Counted from the first letter of the stretch, positions 27,357 through 35,958 are shown. The stretch is 64,000 nucleotides of DNA from Flavobacterium psychrophilum (GCA_945879625.1 CAMCVA010000005.1:62001-126000), one strand, 5' to 3'. The notes: generated by a model not told the origin, from the sequence alone. Made by a program: numbers and translations.

Positions 27357-27386
27357 TTTTATATCCTAATAATATGTGTACTTTTG
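27357..27386 (+). promoter_or_regulatory. Promoter for the 88-aa gene
   Basis: TACTTTTG at 27379-27386 matches TAnnTTTG; a TTTT at 27357-27360 lies 18 bases upstream as a weak -33 box. The ATG at 27421 is 34 bases downstream. Confidence 0.45.
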
Positions 27387-27420
27387 CACGCGAATTACCC
27401 AATTACTTAACACCACAATC

Positions 27421-27687
27421 ATGGCAAACGTAAAAAATTTAAAAAAAGACATCAATTTCGTTTTAGGCGATATTATCGAAGCGGTTTACTTGTATGAAAT
27501 TTCTACAACTGGAAAACCAACTGAAGCTACCAATGGCATCATTGACGAAGCAATCAAAACATTTGATTCGTTAATCACCAAAGTGAACGCTAAAAACGTG
27601 GAAAACAAAAAAGCACATTTCAAACAAATCCACACCGATTTAGAAATTGCTGCAAACCAATTGGTTGGTAAAATCAACGAATTATAG
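27421..27687 (+). CDS. Conserved small helical protein of unknown function
   Basis: An 88-residue protein starting at the ATG at 27421 (MANVKNLKK). The frame extends upstream to 27376, but that start overlaps the -7 promoter box and is rejected. It is almost wholly alpha-helical, lysine- and isoleucine-rich, without cysteine, signal peptide or membrane segment. I do not recognise the family. Its codon use (AAC, AAA, ATC) looks that of a well-expressed gene. It stands alone with its own promoter, between manA and tRNA-Thr. Confidence 0.7.
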   Translation: MANVKNLKKDINFVLGDIIEAVYLYEISTTGKPTEATNGIIDEAIKTFDSLITKVNAKNVENKKAHFKQIHTDLEIAANQLVGKINEL

Positions 27688-27720
27688 TCGTTTTTTTTAG
27701 CTAAAAAATACTATCATTTA

Positions 27721-27751
27721 TTTGCAAATAAGGTTTTGACTTTTATATTTG
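27721..27751 (+). promoter_or_regulatory. Consensus Bacteroidetes promoter for tRNA-Thr
   Basis: TTTG at 27721-27724, a 19-base spacer, then TATATTTG at 27744-27751: a full match to TTTG-N19-TAnnTTTG. The tRNA begins 16 bases downstream. This is the clearest promoter in the window. Confidence 0.75.
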
Positions 27752-27767
27752 CACTCAAATAATTGCC

Positions 27768-27841
27768 GCCGGTGTAGCTCAGTTGGCTAGAGCAGCTGAT
27801 TTGTAATCAGCAGGTCGTGGGTTCGAGTCCCTCTATCGGCT
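27768..27841 (+). tRNA. tRNA-Thr (anticodon TGT)
   Basis: A 74-base cloverleaf. The acceptor GCCGGTG pairs with TATCGGC with two G-U pairs, the D stem is GCTC/GAGC, and the anticodon stem is GCTGA/TCAGC. The loop TTTGTAA holds anticodon TGT at 27802-27804, and the T loop is TTCGAGT. The T stem has one T-T mismatch. The discriminator is T, and CCA is not encoded. It is preceded by a consensus promoter and followed by a terminator. Confidence 0.95.
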
Positions 27842-27844
27842 CTA

Positions 27845-27876
27845 AAAACATCTCAAGAATCTGAGGTGTTTTTTTA
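27845..27876 (+). terminator. Terminator of tRNA-Thr
   Basis: ACATCTCA (27848-27855) pairs with TGAGGTGT (27862-27869), including one T-G pair, around AGAATC, and is followed by a T-run. Confidence 0.8.
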
Positions 27877-27892
27877 TTTTAAAGAGGGATCC

Positions 27893-27916
27893 CGAATTAC
27901 GAATTGAATTCGGGAA
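27893..27916. repeat. Imperfect palindrome CCCGAATT...AATTCGGG
   Basis: Eight-base inverted arms (CCCGAATT and AATTCGGG) around an eight-base spacer, lying between the two terminator copies. It shares its CCCGAA/TTCGGG core with the palindrome at 18245-18260. Confidence 0.4.
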
Positions 27917-27937
27917 GTCCGGCTAATAGGCTCCAAG

Positions 27938-27967
27938 AACACTTCAAGAATTTGAGGTGTTTTTTTT
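27938..27967 (+). terminator. Second, duplicated terminator hairpin
   Basis: ACACTTCA (27939-27946) pairs with TGAGGTGT (27953-27960), loop AGAATT, followed by seven Ts. Compared with the first copy, two adjacent stem bases differ but pairing is kept by T-G pairs. Confidence 0.7.
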
Positions 27968-28033
27968 GCTCCGACTTCAACGCATAAAAAAATCATTTCG
28001 GTTGGAAGTGGTTAGCAGTAAATTTAAAAAGAA

Positions 28034-28744
28034 CTAGTTCTCGGTTTGACGTCTTTCTTTATAGAGCTGAATCAATTTTTTACCATACAGCGATTTGGCT
28101 ACCTGGGGTTCCATTGATTTCTGAATGGTGTCCAAGTAGTTCAAATTGACATTGGCAATATTTGATAAAGTTACAAACGGAGCAACTTCAAAATCTTTGT
28201 GGTTCAAGGCAAAATTGGTGGTATACAAATATTCGCGCTTGGTGTTGTCATTTTCTAACACTTGAATGCTATCTACTGCCTTTGTATTTTTGTTTTTGTA
28301 GGCCTTAAATTTTTCTTCGAGCAAGGTCAATTTGATGTCGTTGTAACGCGCCATGACTTGTTTGTATTCGTCATATTTTTCGTGGTTTTTAGATCCTGTT
28401 ACTTTGGCATCGGCCAAGAAATAATCCAAACTGGTTTCGATAGTAATATTTCCGGCTTCGGCAAAAAATGCCAAATTATTATCCAAGGAATTGCTTACCC
28501 CGCGATCTAAAAACAAGTAATACATCTCGGGCGAATCGATCGTTAAATTGCTCGTAAAATGGGAGTCCCCATTAATCTGAATCGTATCGAGAATGACTAA
28601 GCTGCTGTCTACCACTTTTTGAATATAAATAGTCCCTTTTTTTAATCCTGCTACATGGCCGCTAAGGTGAAGGTTACCTGGTAATTCTTTTTTTGCGCAG
28701 CTTAGCAAAAGCAAGGAAACACAAAGGCTAATAAGTAATTTCAT
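28034..28744 (-). CDS. DUF4369-domain lipoprotein without a thioredoxin domain
   Basis: A 236-residue protein with a lipoprotein signal (lipobox LLSC, Cys16). Residues about 23-120 (LSGHVAGLKKGTIYIQK, DTIQINGDSHF) match the DUF4369 beta domain that normally precedes a TlpA-like thioredoxin domain in Bacteroidetes. Here the rest is a lysine-rich helical region (about 120-236), and apart from the lipid cysteine the mature part has no cysteine, so it cannot be a disulfide reductase. It may have a scaffold or binding role at the membrane. Function unknown. Confidence 0.75.
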   Translation of the reverse strand: MKLLISLCVSLLLLSCAKKELPGNLHLSGHVAGLKKGTIYIQKVVDSSLVILDTIQINGDSHFTSNLTIDSPEMYYLFLDRGVSNSLDNNLAFFAEAGNITIETSLDYFLADAKVTGSKNHEKYDEYKQVMARYNDIKLTLLEEKFKAYKNKNTKAVDSIQVLENDNTKREYLYTTNFALNHKDFEVAPFVTLSNIANVNLNYLDTIQKSMEPQVAKSLYGKKLIQLYKERRQTEN

Positions 28745-28777
28745 GGAGTATAGAATTGAATTTCGACAAATTAACTA

Positions 28778-28810
28778 AAAAAAATCCCCAATCGAAAGGC
28801 AATTGGGGAT
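28778..28810 (-). terminator. Terminator after the M61 peptidase gene
   Basis: ATCCCCAAT (28784-28792) and ATTGGGGAT (28802-28810) form a nine-base stem. On the minus strand the hairpin is followed by a T-run (A-run at about 28777-28784 on the + strand). Confidence 0.8.
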
Positions 28811-28830
28811 GAAAATTTGTTTTATTTAGT

Positions 28831-30672
28831 TTAGCCTTTCAACCAAGCTTCTTTGAGTTTGCTGAGGTTGTTGTTGGTTGCCTCAAAACCATTGCGATCT
28901 ACCATAGGAAGTTTTACTTTTCCCTGTATCACTTGGTTTTTATCGGCTCTACGAATGCGCACAGAAATCGCATCGTCTTGGTTCCAACCTTCACTCGCCA
29001 TGATCATATCGTAAATGTTGTCTAGGTTGTAGTTGGTGTCATTGATGGCCAAAATCACATCGCCGGATTCTAGTCCCAATTCGGTAAAAAATGAATTCAA
29101 CGGACTGGCGGGCAATACAATAATTTCTTTTGAAGCTGGATTTACGGTAATTAATGGACGTTGGTCTTTGATAAACGGATTGCCAGCTACCTGCACTACT
29201 TTTTTGGTTACCCCCATTTTGGCAAAAAAGGCATCATAGGGAATAGGTGTTTCACCGGCTACATGGGTTGCCAAAAATTCTCCAACTGCGGGGTAGGTTA
29301 ATGTCGTAATCGTTGCAAATAATTCTTGGTCGTTAAAGGGTTTTTGCGCACCATATTTGGCCGATAGTTTTTGCATTAAATCCAAAATTCCACGTTGGCC
29401 TTGGCTTTCTTCGCGAATAATGATATCCAAACACATGCCAATTAAGGCTCCTTTTTCGTACACATTCAAGTATTGTTCTTTGTAGGGCTCATCCAAGACG
29501 TTGGCACTCATGGTTGTGAATGACATTTGGTCATCCATACGCGCTGCATTTGAAATTTTTCCAGCCATACGACCAAAAAATTCGGTTTCATCAATGAGGC
29601 CTTGATTCACTTGAAACAAATTGGCAAAGTACTCTGTTACGCCTTCATACATCCACAAGTGTTGAGACATTTTTGGGCTGTTGAAATCAAAATAATGAAT
29701 CTCGTTGGAGTGAATCGCGAGCGGCGTTACAATGTGAAAAAACTCATGCGAAACCACATCTTTAAGTTGCTCGGCCAATTCGTTTTTGCCCATAGCTTCG
29801 GGCATCACCACCGTGGTGCAAGTTGGGTGTTCTAAGGCACCAAATCCATGTGCATCGTTCTCATTTTGCATGTCGGACAAATAGATCAATACGCTGTATT
29901 TTTTGTTGGAGTTGAAACTTCCTAAAAAGGTTTTTTGCGCATTCATCATGCGTTTCATATCGGCACTCAGGCTCTCAGCCGTATGTGTGCCATTGGGAGA
30001 ATACACCGAAATAAGAATGTCCATACCTTGTATGGTGAAGGTGCTCATATCTTTTTTGGCATACATAATTGGGTTTTCAACCAATTCAGCGTAGCGGGAA
30101 AGTTCAAATACATCGCTGGTAGCAGATGCGTCCAAGTCGGTTAGGGAGCTTGCGCCCCACAAATTCTCTGGATGCATAATTTTTACTCGGTACGGGCTTT
30201 CGTTGTAGCCTGTAAAATAGCCCACAAAACCGTGTGTATTCACTAGGATGTTTTTTTCGGCTTCGATATTGGTTCCGGCAGGCGAAAATATTTTATGGGT
30301 ATTTTCTGTATCGTAAGTGTCGTTTACTTGGTAGGTAATTTTGGTCAGTTTGCTGCCGTTTTTAATGCCCCAGGAATTGTCGTCTTTTTTCTCAACAGCC
30401 AATGTTTTCCCTGCTGCATCAAAGGCGGTTACGTTTTCAATGAATTTTCCGTAATCGTCAACCGAGTAGGTGCCGGGAATAATTTTGGGGATATTAAACA
30501 CCACTTCGTCTTTGGTAAATTTGGGTGTCGTTAGCGTCACAGTCACTTTGTCATCAACAATGTTCACCAAGTCAATTTGTGCGGCAATCGCAACCGCTTT
30601 TTTAGCTTGTGCATGTGCTTGATTTGCCCAAAACCCAAGTGTTAGGGCAAGCAGGAGTAGGTGTTTTTTCAT
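28831..30672 (-). CDS. M61-family metallopeptidase with PDZ domain
   Basis: A 613-residue exported protein with a signal peptide (about 1-22, AHA). An N-terminal beta domain is followed by the gluzincin active site HEFFH (His309, Glu310, His313), with Glu of the following helices as third ligand, and a C-terminal PDZ domain (about 510-590: GLESGDVILAINDTNYN). M61 glycyl aminopeptidases of this build are common in Bacteroidetes. No lipobox or T9SS domain is seen, so it is probably periplasmic. It probably trims peptides; the substrate is not known. Confidence 0.9.
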   Translation of the reverse strand: MKKHLLLLALTLGFWANQAHAQAKKAVAIAAQIDLVNIVDDKVTVTLTTPKFTKDEVVFNIPKIIPGTYSVDDYGKFIENVTAFDAAGKTLAVEKKDDNSWGIKNGSKLTKITYQVNDTYDTENTHKIFSPAGTNIEAEKNILVNTHGFVGYFTGYNESPYRVKIMHPENLWGASSLTDLDASATSDVFELSRYAELVENPIMYAKKDMSTFTIQGMDILISVYSPNGTHTAESLSADMKRMMNAQKTFLGSFNSNKKYSVLIYLSDMQNENDAHGFGALEHPTCTTVVMPEAMGKNELAEQLKDVVSHEFFHIVTPLAIHSNEIHYFDFNSPKMSQHLWMYEGVTEYFANLFQVNQGLIDETEFFGRMAGKISNAARMDDQMSFTTMSANVLDEPYKEQYLNVYEKGALIGMCLDIIIREESQGQRGILDLMQKLSAKYGAQKPFNDQELFATITTLTYPAVGEFLATHVAGETPIPYDAFFAKMGVTKKVVQVAGNPFIKDQRPLITVNPASKEIIVLPASPLNSFFTELGLESGDVILAINDTNYNLDNIYDMIMASEGWNQDDAISVRIRRADKNQVIQGKVKLPMVDRNGFEATNNNLSKLKEAWLKG

Positions 30673-30720
30673 TGGGGGTTATATTGAATTTCCGCTTTGA
30701 CTAAAGGAAAACGAATTGGG

Positions 30721-32091
30721 TTATTTGATTAATTTTTTGGTTAATTCAGTACCGTTTTTCATCGTCACTCGAAGTACATAAATTCCGTTTTTTAGCTCCG
30801 TAGAATTAATACGTAAAACTTGTTCTGAAATCAGAGAAGAGAAAATGGTTCTGCCAGTCAGATCTGTTAAATAAAATTGATTTCCCAATACATTGTCAGG
30901 AAAATTGATGGTGAACTCATTTCCAATTGGATTTGGATAAACAGAAATTGCTGCCTTAAATTGGTCATCAATTCCTAAATCATTGGGTGGACGAAGCACA
31001 ATTATGCTGTGCGTATTGGGATTGGTGTTTGACCAAGACGCGCCGTTGGTGGCCAAGTAAATTTCTTTTTGTGCACCGATACAAATATCACGCAATCGGC
31101 CATATTGGTTGGTTAAGTAATGGGTCTGACTCAAAACCGAGTTGCCTGTTGCGTCGAGTTGCATAGCAATTAGTTTTTTATCTTTCAAGACCGTCATCAG
31201 TACTTTGTTATTGAACTCAGGAAACGCAGCGTTTTCATAATAGACTAAATCAGAAGGTGCAATGGTGGGAGTCCAGGCCAAAAGCGGTTCTTTTACGTTG
31301 TTGGCGGTACAAAAACTTTGTTCGTTTGACGTATTACAAAATCCTTCTACGTTGGGCCAGCCATAATTTCTACCCGATTCGGCTATTTGAAATTCATCGT
31401 CTGTCGAGGCACCGTGTTCTGACAAATAGATTTTTCCGTTTGGATGAAGCAGTATACCTTGCACATTTCGGTGGCCAAACGAATATACCGGATTGCCGGC
31501 AATCGGATTGTCTGCAGGGATTGTCCCGTCTAAATTAATCCGCAGCAACTTTCCATTTAATTCACTCACATCTTGCGGAAACAGTTGATTCTGCGCATCG
31601 CCCGTAGAAAACAATAAGGTGTTATCGGGCAAAATCTGAATACGAGAGCCATTGTGTGTAGTGTTGCCAATAATATTATCAAGAATAACAACAGGATTTA
31701 CCAAGCTAGTCCCGTTATAGGTGTACTTCACGACTTTTTCTCGAAGATTTGAAAAGGTGCCATAGGTATAGGCGATAAACACCTGAGGGGTTGTTGCAAA
31801 ATTTGGGTGCAACGCCATTCCCAATAAGCCGGATTCGGAGTTTTGGTATACCGATGAAACAAGGTTTAGAATTACCGTTTTGGTTTGGGCTACCGGATCA
31901 ATTCGACTGATGATTCCTTTTCGTTCTGTAGTCCAAATATACCCGTCTGGGCCGTAAATAATTTCCCACGGAATATCGAGTCCGGTATAGATGGTCTCAA
32001 CTTCAACTGTAGTTGATCCAATCGTAATGTTAGTTTGCGCTAGGGCATTAATAGAAAGGGAAAATAGGGAAAGTAGAACTAGTTTTCGCAT
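30721..32091 (-). CDS. PQQ-dependent sugar dehydrogenase-like protein with T9SS type A domain
   Basis: A 456-residue secreted protein. A signal peptide (about 1-18) precedes a six-bladed beta-propeller of the glucose/sorbosone dehydrogenase family (LDIPWEIIYGPDGYIWTTER, SGLLGMALHPNF, NGSRIQILPDNTLLFSTGD, GHRNVQGILLHPNG, LSEHGASTDDEF). A C-terminal T9SS sorting domain follows from about 383 (VYPNPIGNEF to TKKLIK). The His and Arg positions of the PQQ pocket seem kept (GHRN, EHG). It probably oxidises an aldose at the cell surface; substrate and cofactor use are inferred. Confidence 0.88.
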   Translation of the reverse strand: MRKLVLLSLFSLSINALAQTNITIGSTTVEVETIYTGLDIPWEIIYGPDGYIWTTERKGIISRIDPVAQTKTVILNLVSSVYQNSESGLLGMALHPNFATTPQVFIAYTYGTFSNLREKVVKYTYNGTSLVNPVVILDNIIGNTTHNGSRIQILPDNTLLFSTGDAQNQLFPQDVSELNGKLLRINLDGTIPADNPIAGNPVYSFGHRNVQGILLHPNGKIYLSEHGASTDDEFQIAESGRNYGWPNVEGFCNTSNEQSFCTANNVKEPLLAWTPTIAPSDLVYYENAAFPEFNNKVLMTVLKDKKLIAMQLDATGNSVLSQTHYLTNQYGRLRDICIGAQKEIYLATNGASWSNTNPNTHSIIVLRPPNDLGIDDQFKAAISVYPNPIGNEFTINFPDNVLGNQFYLTDLTGRTIFSSLISEQVLRINSTELKNGIYVLRVTMKNGTELTKKLIK

Positions 32092-32135
32092 GGTTGAAAA
32101 GGTCTATTTAATTGATAGTTGTGTGAGTACTGCAG

Positions 32136-32143
32136 CAAAAATA
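32136..32143 (-). promoter_or_regulatory. -7 promoter element for the sugar dehydrogenase gene
   Basis: TATTTTTG on the minus strand matches TAnnTTTG, 44 bases upstream of the ATG at 32091. No -33 box at the right distance. Confidence 0.4.
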
Positions 32144-32204
32144 GAGAAGTATAACTGAAGTTTTGGTTAAACAATTCATAGAATTGCGTTGATCTTTTTT
32201 TTTG

Positions 32205-32233
32205 TAAAAAAAAACTCCGATTTTACAGGAGTT
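32205..32233 (-). terminator. Terminator after the DUF2805 gene
   Basis: AACTCC (32213-32218) and GGAGTT (32228-32233) pair around a nine-base loop; on the minus strand a run of Ts follows. It is just downstream of the DUF2805 stop. Confidence 0.7.
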
Positions 32234-32239
32234 CTACGC

Positions 32240-32518
32240 TTAATCAAATTTATTTTTGATATAATATTTGCCGTCTAAATCTTCATCAAAATCATCAATT
32301 TTAATGGGTTTTGGTTTGGGCTTGGCGGCATTGGCCTTCTTTTTCCATACCTCAAATTTATCGGCAGTGAGCTTTTTTTTCATGATCTCGAGCACTTCTT
32401 TTTCGTCGATGCCCAACTCTTTTTTAATGATTTCAAACGGATTTCTTTCTTCTAATGCCAAGCTAATCAACCGTTCGTTTTGTTCCCACGTTAATTCTAT
32501 GCGTTTACTCTTTTTCAT
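32240..32518 (-). CDS. DUF2805/TIGR03643-family protein
   Basis: A 92-residue basic protein. ERLISLALEERNPFEIIKKE followed by LGIDEKEVLEIMKKKL and FEVWKKK matches the TIGR03643 pattern, which looks like a helix-turn-helix fold. The C-terminus is an acidic and lysine-proline tail (KPKPKPIKIDDFDED). It is probably a cytosolic DNA-binding or regulatory protein, but no function has been shown. Its promoter appears to lie about 140 bases upstream. Confidence 0.8.
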   Translation of the reverse strand: MKKSKRIELTWEQNERLISLALEERNPFEIIKKELGIDEKEVLEIMKKKLTADKFEVWKKKANAAKPKPKPIKIDDFDEDLDGKYYIKNKFD

Positions 32519-32658
32519 CTGAAAAGGAATTCGATTTGTATTTTAATTAGATAATTTTAAATTCAATATTACTAAAAAAATTAAAAACAATCAAAACTTG
32601 CTATTATTATTTAAAAGTCAGTTGTAGCTAAGGTACTTATGTTGTGGGTTTCCTAAAT

Positions 32659-32690
32659 CAAAAATAACTCTAAAACGGAATTTTCCACAA
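32659..32690 (-). promoter_or_regulatory. Possible promoter for the DUF2805 gene
   Basis: On the minus strand TTG (32688-32690), a 21-base spacer and TATTTTTG (32659-32666) match the Bacteroidetes form. The resulting leader would be about 135 bases, longer than others here. Otherwise the 193-base gap 32519-32711 shows nothing I can support. Confidence 0.4.
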
Positions 32691-32711
32691 TTATACAATG
32701 GAGTTGGTCCA

Positions 32712-33116
32712 TTAATTTTCTTTTTTACTGTCGATTAAATCACTCAAATGCAACCGAAGGGCATTGACCGAGATGCTAATTTCCCAAAAGGATATTCCCA
32801 GCGAAATAAGCAAACTCAATAAACTCAATCCGAACAAGTAGATGCCGGCCAATTTTTGATCAACAAATAACAATAACATGGCAAAAACAGAGAGAAATAA
32901 AGACAGTACGCCAAACAACTGCATATAGCGTATCAGCGTGAGACGGAGGTTAAGGTTTTTTATTTCCAACAACGTATTGGAACTTTCTTTTTGATCATAG
33001 GTTTGTTTCAAACTGCGCACAATGGTGGCGATAGTGAGAAACCGATTGGTGTAGGCCAATAAAATCAAGGAAGTAGCCGAGAACAATAGGGCAGGTGTTT
33101 CGATAGTTAGAATCAT
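32712..33116 (-). CDS. DUF2721-family membrane protein
   Basis: A 134-residue protein with three predicted membrane helices (about 8-25, 64-86, 90-112). A short loop contains RFLTIATIVRSL, the conserved segment of DUF2721. It is probably an inner-membrane protein of unknown role. It lies downstream of htpG but behind htpG's terminator, so it may depend on read-through or a promoter not recognised here. Confidence 0.8.
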   Translation of the reverse strand: MILTIETPALLFSATSLILLAYTNRFLTIATIVRSLKQTYDQKESSNTLLEIKNLNLRLTLIRYMQLFGVLSLFLSVFAMLLLFVDQKLAGIYLFGLSLLSLLISLGISFWEISISVNALRLHLSDLIDSKKEN

Positions 33117-33146
33117 GATGGGTATAAATAGTTGTCAAATATATTT

Positions 33147-33180
33147 AAAAAAAAGACCTGAATGTTAGCTCAGGTCTTTT
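33147..33180 (-). terminator. Terminator after htpG
   Basis: AAAAGACCTGA (33151-33161) pairs perfectly with TCAGGTCTTTT (33170-33180) around an eight-base loop; the minus strand continues into Ts. Confidence 0.85.
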
Positions 33181-33198
33181 GGTATCCGTAAATGTTTA

Positions 33199-35088
33199 TT
33201 ACTTGATTAACTCAAAACTGCGTCTCACAAAGGCAGTTAATTCTTCTCCTTTGAGCAAGTTTTGAGACAATTTAGCCAAATCCAGCGCTTGTTTCACCAT
33301 GCTTTCTTGTGCGGCTGCATCAGCGGTAGACAGGATGTGACCGGCTAATTCGGAATTGGTATTCACCACCAAGTTGTACATTTCGGGCATATTGCCCATG
33401 CCAAACATTCCACCGCCACCGCCCGATTGACTCATCTCTTTCATACGACGTAAAAATTCGGGTTGCGTAATGATAAAGGGTGCAGCACTGCTGTCACGCG
33501 CTTCCATTTGCACGGTATACGTTTGTTTGGGTACAAATCCTTCTAAAACGGTTTTCAAGGATTCTTTTTCGGTATCCGATAATTTAGAGATTTGCGTTTC
33601 GTCTTTCTTGATCAAGTTGTCAATGTGGTCGCTGTCTACACGCGTAAAGGTCATATTTTCGTTGTCGGCCTCCAATTTTTGAATCAGGTGCGACACAATC
33701 GGGCTATCGAGCAACAATACTTCATAGCCTTTAGTTTTGGCCTCTTGGATGTAGCTGTGTTGCGCGTCTTTATTGGCAGCGTATAAAACCACCATTTTTC
33801 CGTCTTTGTCGGTTTGGCTGTCTTTGATGGTTTCTTTCAATTCATCCAACGTAAAGAAGCGATCGTCTACGGTAGGATACAATACGAAGCTGCCTGCTTT
33901 TTCGTAGAATTTTGGTTCTGACAGCATGCCGTATTCCAACACGATTTTTATGTCGTTCCATTTTTTCTCAAAGTCCTCGCGATTTTCAGTAAACAAGGAT
34001 TTCAATTTATCGGCTACTTTACGGGTAATGTAGTTCGAGATTTTTTTCACAGCACCGTCGGCTTGCAAATACGAGCGCGATACGTTTAATGGAATGTCTG
34101 GCGAATCAATTACCCCTTTGAGCATGGTTAAAAATTCGGGTACAATTCCCTCCACATTATCCGTCACATACACCTGATTTTGGTACAATTGAATCTTGTC
34201 CTTTTGCATTTGCATGTCGGATCCCAATTTGGGGAAATATAAAATCCCAGTCAAATTAAACGGATAATCTACATTTAAATGAATATGAAATAAAGGCTCC
34301 TCAAACTGCATCGGATACAATTCGTGGTAGAATTCTTTGTAGTCTTCGTCAGCTAGTTCAGTTGGTTGTTTGGTCCACGCCGGATTGGGATTGTTGATGA
34401 TGTTGTCTACCTCAATGGTCTCGGCTTTGTAGTCTTCGGGCGCATCTTCTGGTTTAGGAAGCGTCTCGGTTTTGGTGCCAAATTTGATGGGAATAGGCAT
34501 AAACTTGTTGTATTTATTCAACAAGGTTTTGATGCGACTTTCTTCCAAAAATTCTACTGAATCTTCGGCGATGTGCAAAATAATTTCGGTGCCACGGCTG
34601 GTTTTGTCATGGGCTTCCAAGGTAAACTCAGGGCTGCCGTCGCACGTCCAGTGGGCTGCCGGCTCGTCTTTGAACGATTTGGTGATGATTTCCACTTTCT
34701 CGGCCACCATAAATGCCGAGTAAAAACCCAATCCAAAATGCCCAATAATACCAGAGTCTTTGGCCGAATCTTTGTATTTATCCAAGAATTCTTCGGCACC
34801 AGAAAAGGCGACTTGGTTGATGTATTTCTCCACTTCATCGGCTGTCATTCCTAATCCTTGATCGGAGATGTGCAATTTTTTGCCTTCTTTGTCAATTTTG
34901 ATTTCAATTTGCGGTTGGCCATATTCTACATTGGTTTCGCCAATACTGCAAAGGTGTTTCATTTTTAGAGTCGCATCTGTTCCGTTTGAAACCAACTCCC
35001 GCAAGAAAATTTCGTGGTCGCTATATAAAAATTTCTTGATTAATGGAAAGATGTTCTCTACTGATACATTAATTTTTCCGGTACTCAT
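33199..35088 (-). CDS. htpG: Chaperone HtpG (Hsp90 family)
   Basis: A 629-residue protein starting at the ATG at 35088 (MSTGKINVSVENIF). The N-terminal GHKL ATPase shows the Hsp90 opening (FLRELVSNGTDA), the ATP-lid DQGLGM and GHFGLGFYSAFMVA. Middle and C-terminal dimer domains follow, with SRSYLQADGAVKKI near the catalytic arginine region and no eukaryotic MEEVD tail. A longer in-frame extension to 35256 adds 56 residues without family similarity and is rejected. Cytosolic folding chaperone. The 201-base divergent upstream gap shows no CIRCE element. Confidence 0.95.
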   Translation of the reverse strand: MSTGKINVSVENIFPLIKKFLYSDHEIFLRELVSNGTDATLKMKHLCSIGETNVEYGQPQIEIKIDKEGKKLHISDQGLGMTADEVEKYINQVAFSGAEEFLDKYKDSAKDSGIIGHFGLGFYSAFMVAEKVEIITKSFKDEPAAHWTCDGSPEFTLEAHDKTSRGTEIILHIAEDSVEFLEESRIKTLLNKYNKFMPIPIKFGTKTETLPKPEDAPEDYKAETIEVDNIINNPNPAWTKQPTELADEDYKEFYHELYPMQFEEPLFHIHLNVDYPFNLTGILYFPKLGSDMQMQKDKIQLYQNQVYVTDNVEGIVPEFLTMLKGVIDSPDIPLNVSRSYLQADGAVKKISNYITRKVADKLKSLFTENREDFEKKWNDIKIVLEYGMLSEPKFYEKAGSFVLYPTVDDRFFTLDELKETIKDSQTDKDGKMVVLYAANKDAQHSYIQEAKTKGYEVLLLDSPIVSHLIQKLEADNENMTFTRVDSDHIDNLIKKDETQISKLSDTEKESLKTVLEGFVPKQTYTVQMEARDSSAAPFIITQPEFLRRMKEMSQSGGGGGMFGMGNMPEMYNLVVNTNSELAGHILSTADAAAQESMVKQALDLAKLSQNLLKGEELTAFVRRSFELIK

Positions 35089-35289
35089 AGTGCTATAAAT
35101 TTTAGTGTTTGTCTTTTGCTTGACAAATAAAGTACCAATTTTAAAAAGGTGACAAATTGTCGCATTCTCAGTTGAAAACCCAATTAAGTGTGCTGGTTTT
35201 TGCTGCAAAGAATTAACAAATATTTTGTTTAATAAATTATGTAAATAGTTAAACAATAATTAGTTTTACACCCAAAAAAAAACACAAAA

Positions 35290-35958
35290 ATGGCCACAAC
35301 CAAAAAAGCAAAAGCTACCACAGCACCTGATGATATGCAGTTGATCAGCTTGTACATGCAAGCAGTTTTAGAACACAATCAAACCCCCAAAAATGTATTT
35401 TCGTTTTGCAAACAGCAGCAGTTGGAGGAAACGGCGTTTTATGCGCACTTCAATTCATTAGACGCCTTACGCAAAGCGATCTGGGTGAAATTTTTTGAAA
35501 ATGCAGTGGCTACCGTAGAAAAAGAAACTGCCTTTGCAGGCTATTCCGACAAGAATAAATTACTCACGTTATTCTTCACTTTGTTTGAAATCCTTACACT
35601 CAACCGCAGTTATGTTTGCTTTGCCTTGGTAGAAAACAAAGAAGGATTAAAAAACCTAAAAAGCCTATCTGATTTTAGACAGCACTTTAAAAAATACCTT
35701 TCGGAAGTGGTTATTTCTACCGCCGCCCAACCCATCGAAAAACTGTCCAATGTTACCCAAACAATCTATGCCGAAGGCGCCTGGATACAGTTTCTATTTT
35801 TACTCAAATTTTGGTTGGACGATACCTCAAAAGGATTTGAAAAAACCGACATATTAATCGAAAAATCAGTGAATACAGTTGTTGATTTGGCTGATACCAA
35901 GCCGTTGGAAAGTTTGTTTGATTTGGGCAAATTTCTTTGGAAAGAAAAAATGCAATAA
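35290..35958 (+). CDS. TetR-like regulator paired with an ABC1 kinase
   Basis: A 222-residue helical protein. The N-terminal region (about 17-62: PKNVFSFCKQQQLEETAFYAHFNSLDALRKAIW) has the shape of a TetR helix-turn-helix, and the remainder (about 75-215) is a TetR-like C-terminal helical domain. The HTH is weaker than in standard TetR proteins, so DNA binding is not certain. Its stop is three bases before the ABC1-kinase start, so the two are surely co-expressed; the pairing suggests a linked function. Confidence 0.75.
   Translation: MATTKKAKATTAPDDMQLISLYMQAVLEHNQTPKNVFSFCKQQQLEETAFYAHFNSLDALRKAIWVKFFENAVATVEKETAFAGYSDKNKLLTLFFTLFEILTLNRSYVCFALVENKEGLKNLKSLSDFRQHFKKYLSEVVISTAAQPIEKLSNVTQTIYAEGAWIQFLFLLKFWLDDTSKGFEKTDILIEKSVNTVVDLADTKPLESLFDLGKFLWKEKMQ

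Larger units (their letters stand above)
27838..27966 (+). repeat. Near-direct repeat of the tRNA 3' end plus terminator
   Basis: The 38 bases at 27838-27875 (last tRNA bases GGCTC plus the terminator hairpin and T-run) recur at 27929-27966 with 33 of 38 identical, 91 bases downstream. The stretch before the second copy also resembles a worn T arm (TTCGGGAAGTCC). It is likely a remnant of a second, decayed tRNA gene copy or of a past integration/excision event. Confidence 0.6.

Noticed and set aside
32519..32711. Small gene in the gap between DUF2805 and DUF2721 genes
   Set aside because: No frame of coding character longer than a few dozen codons; only a putative promoter is visible.
35089..35256. 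56-residue N-terminal extension of HtpG
   Set aside because: No similarity to Hsp90 N-termini, and the region is AT-rich intergenic-like sequence; MSTGKINVSVENIF at 35088 is the typical start.
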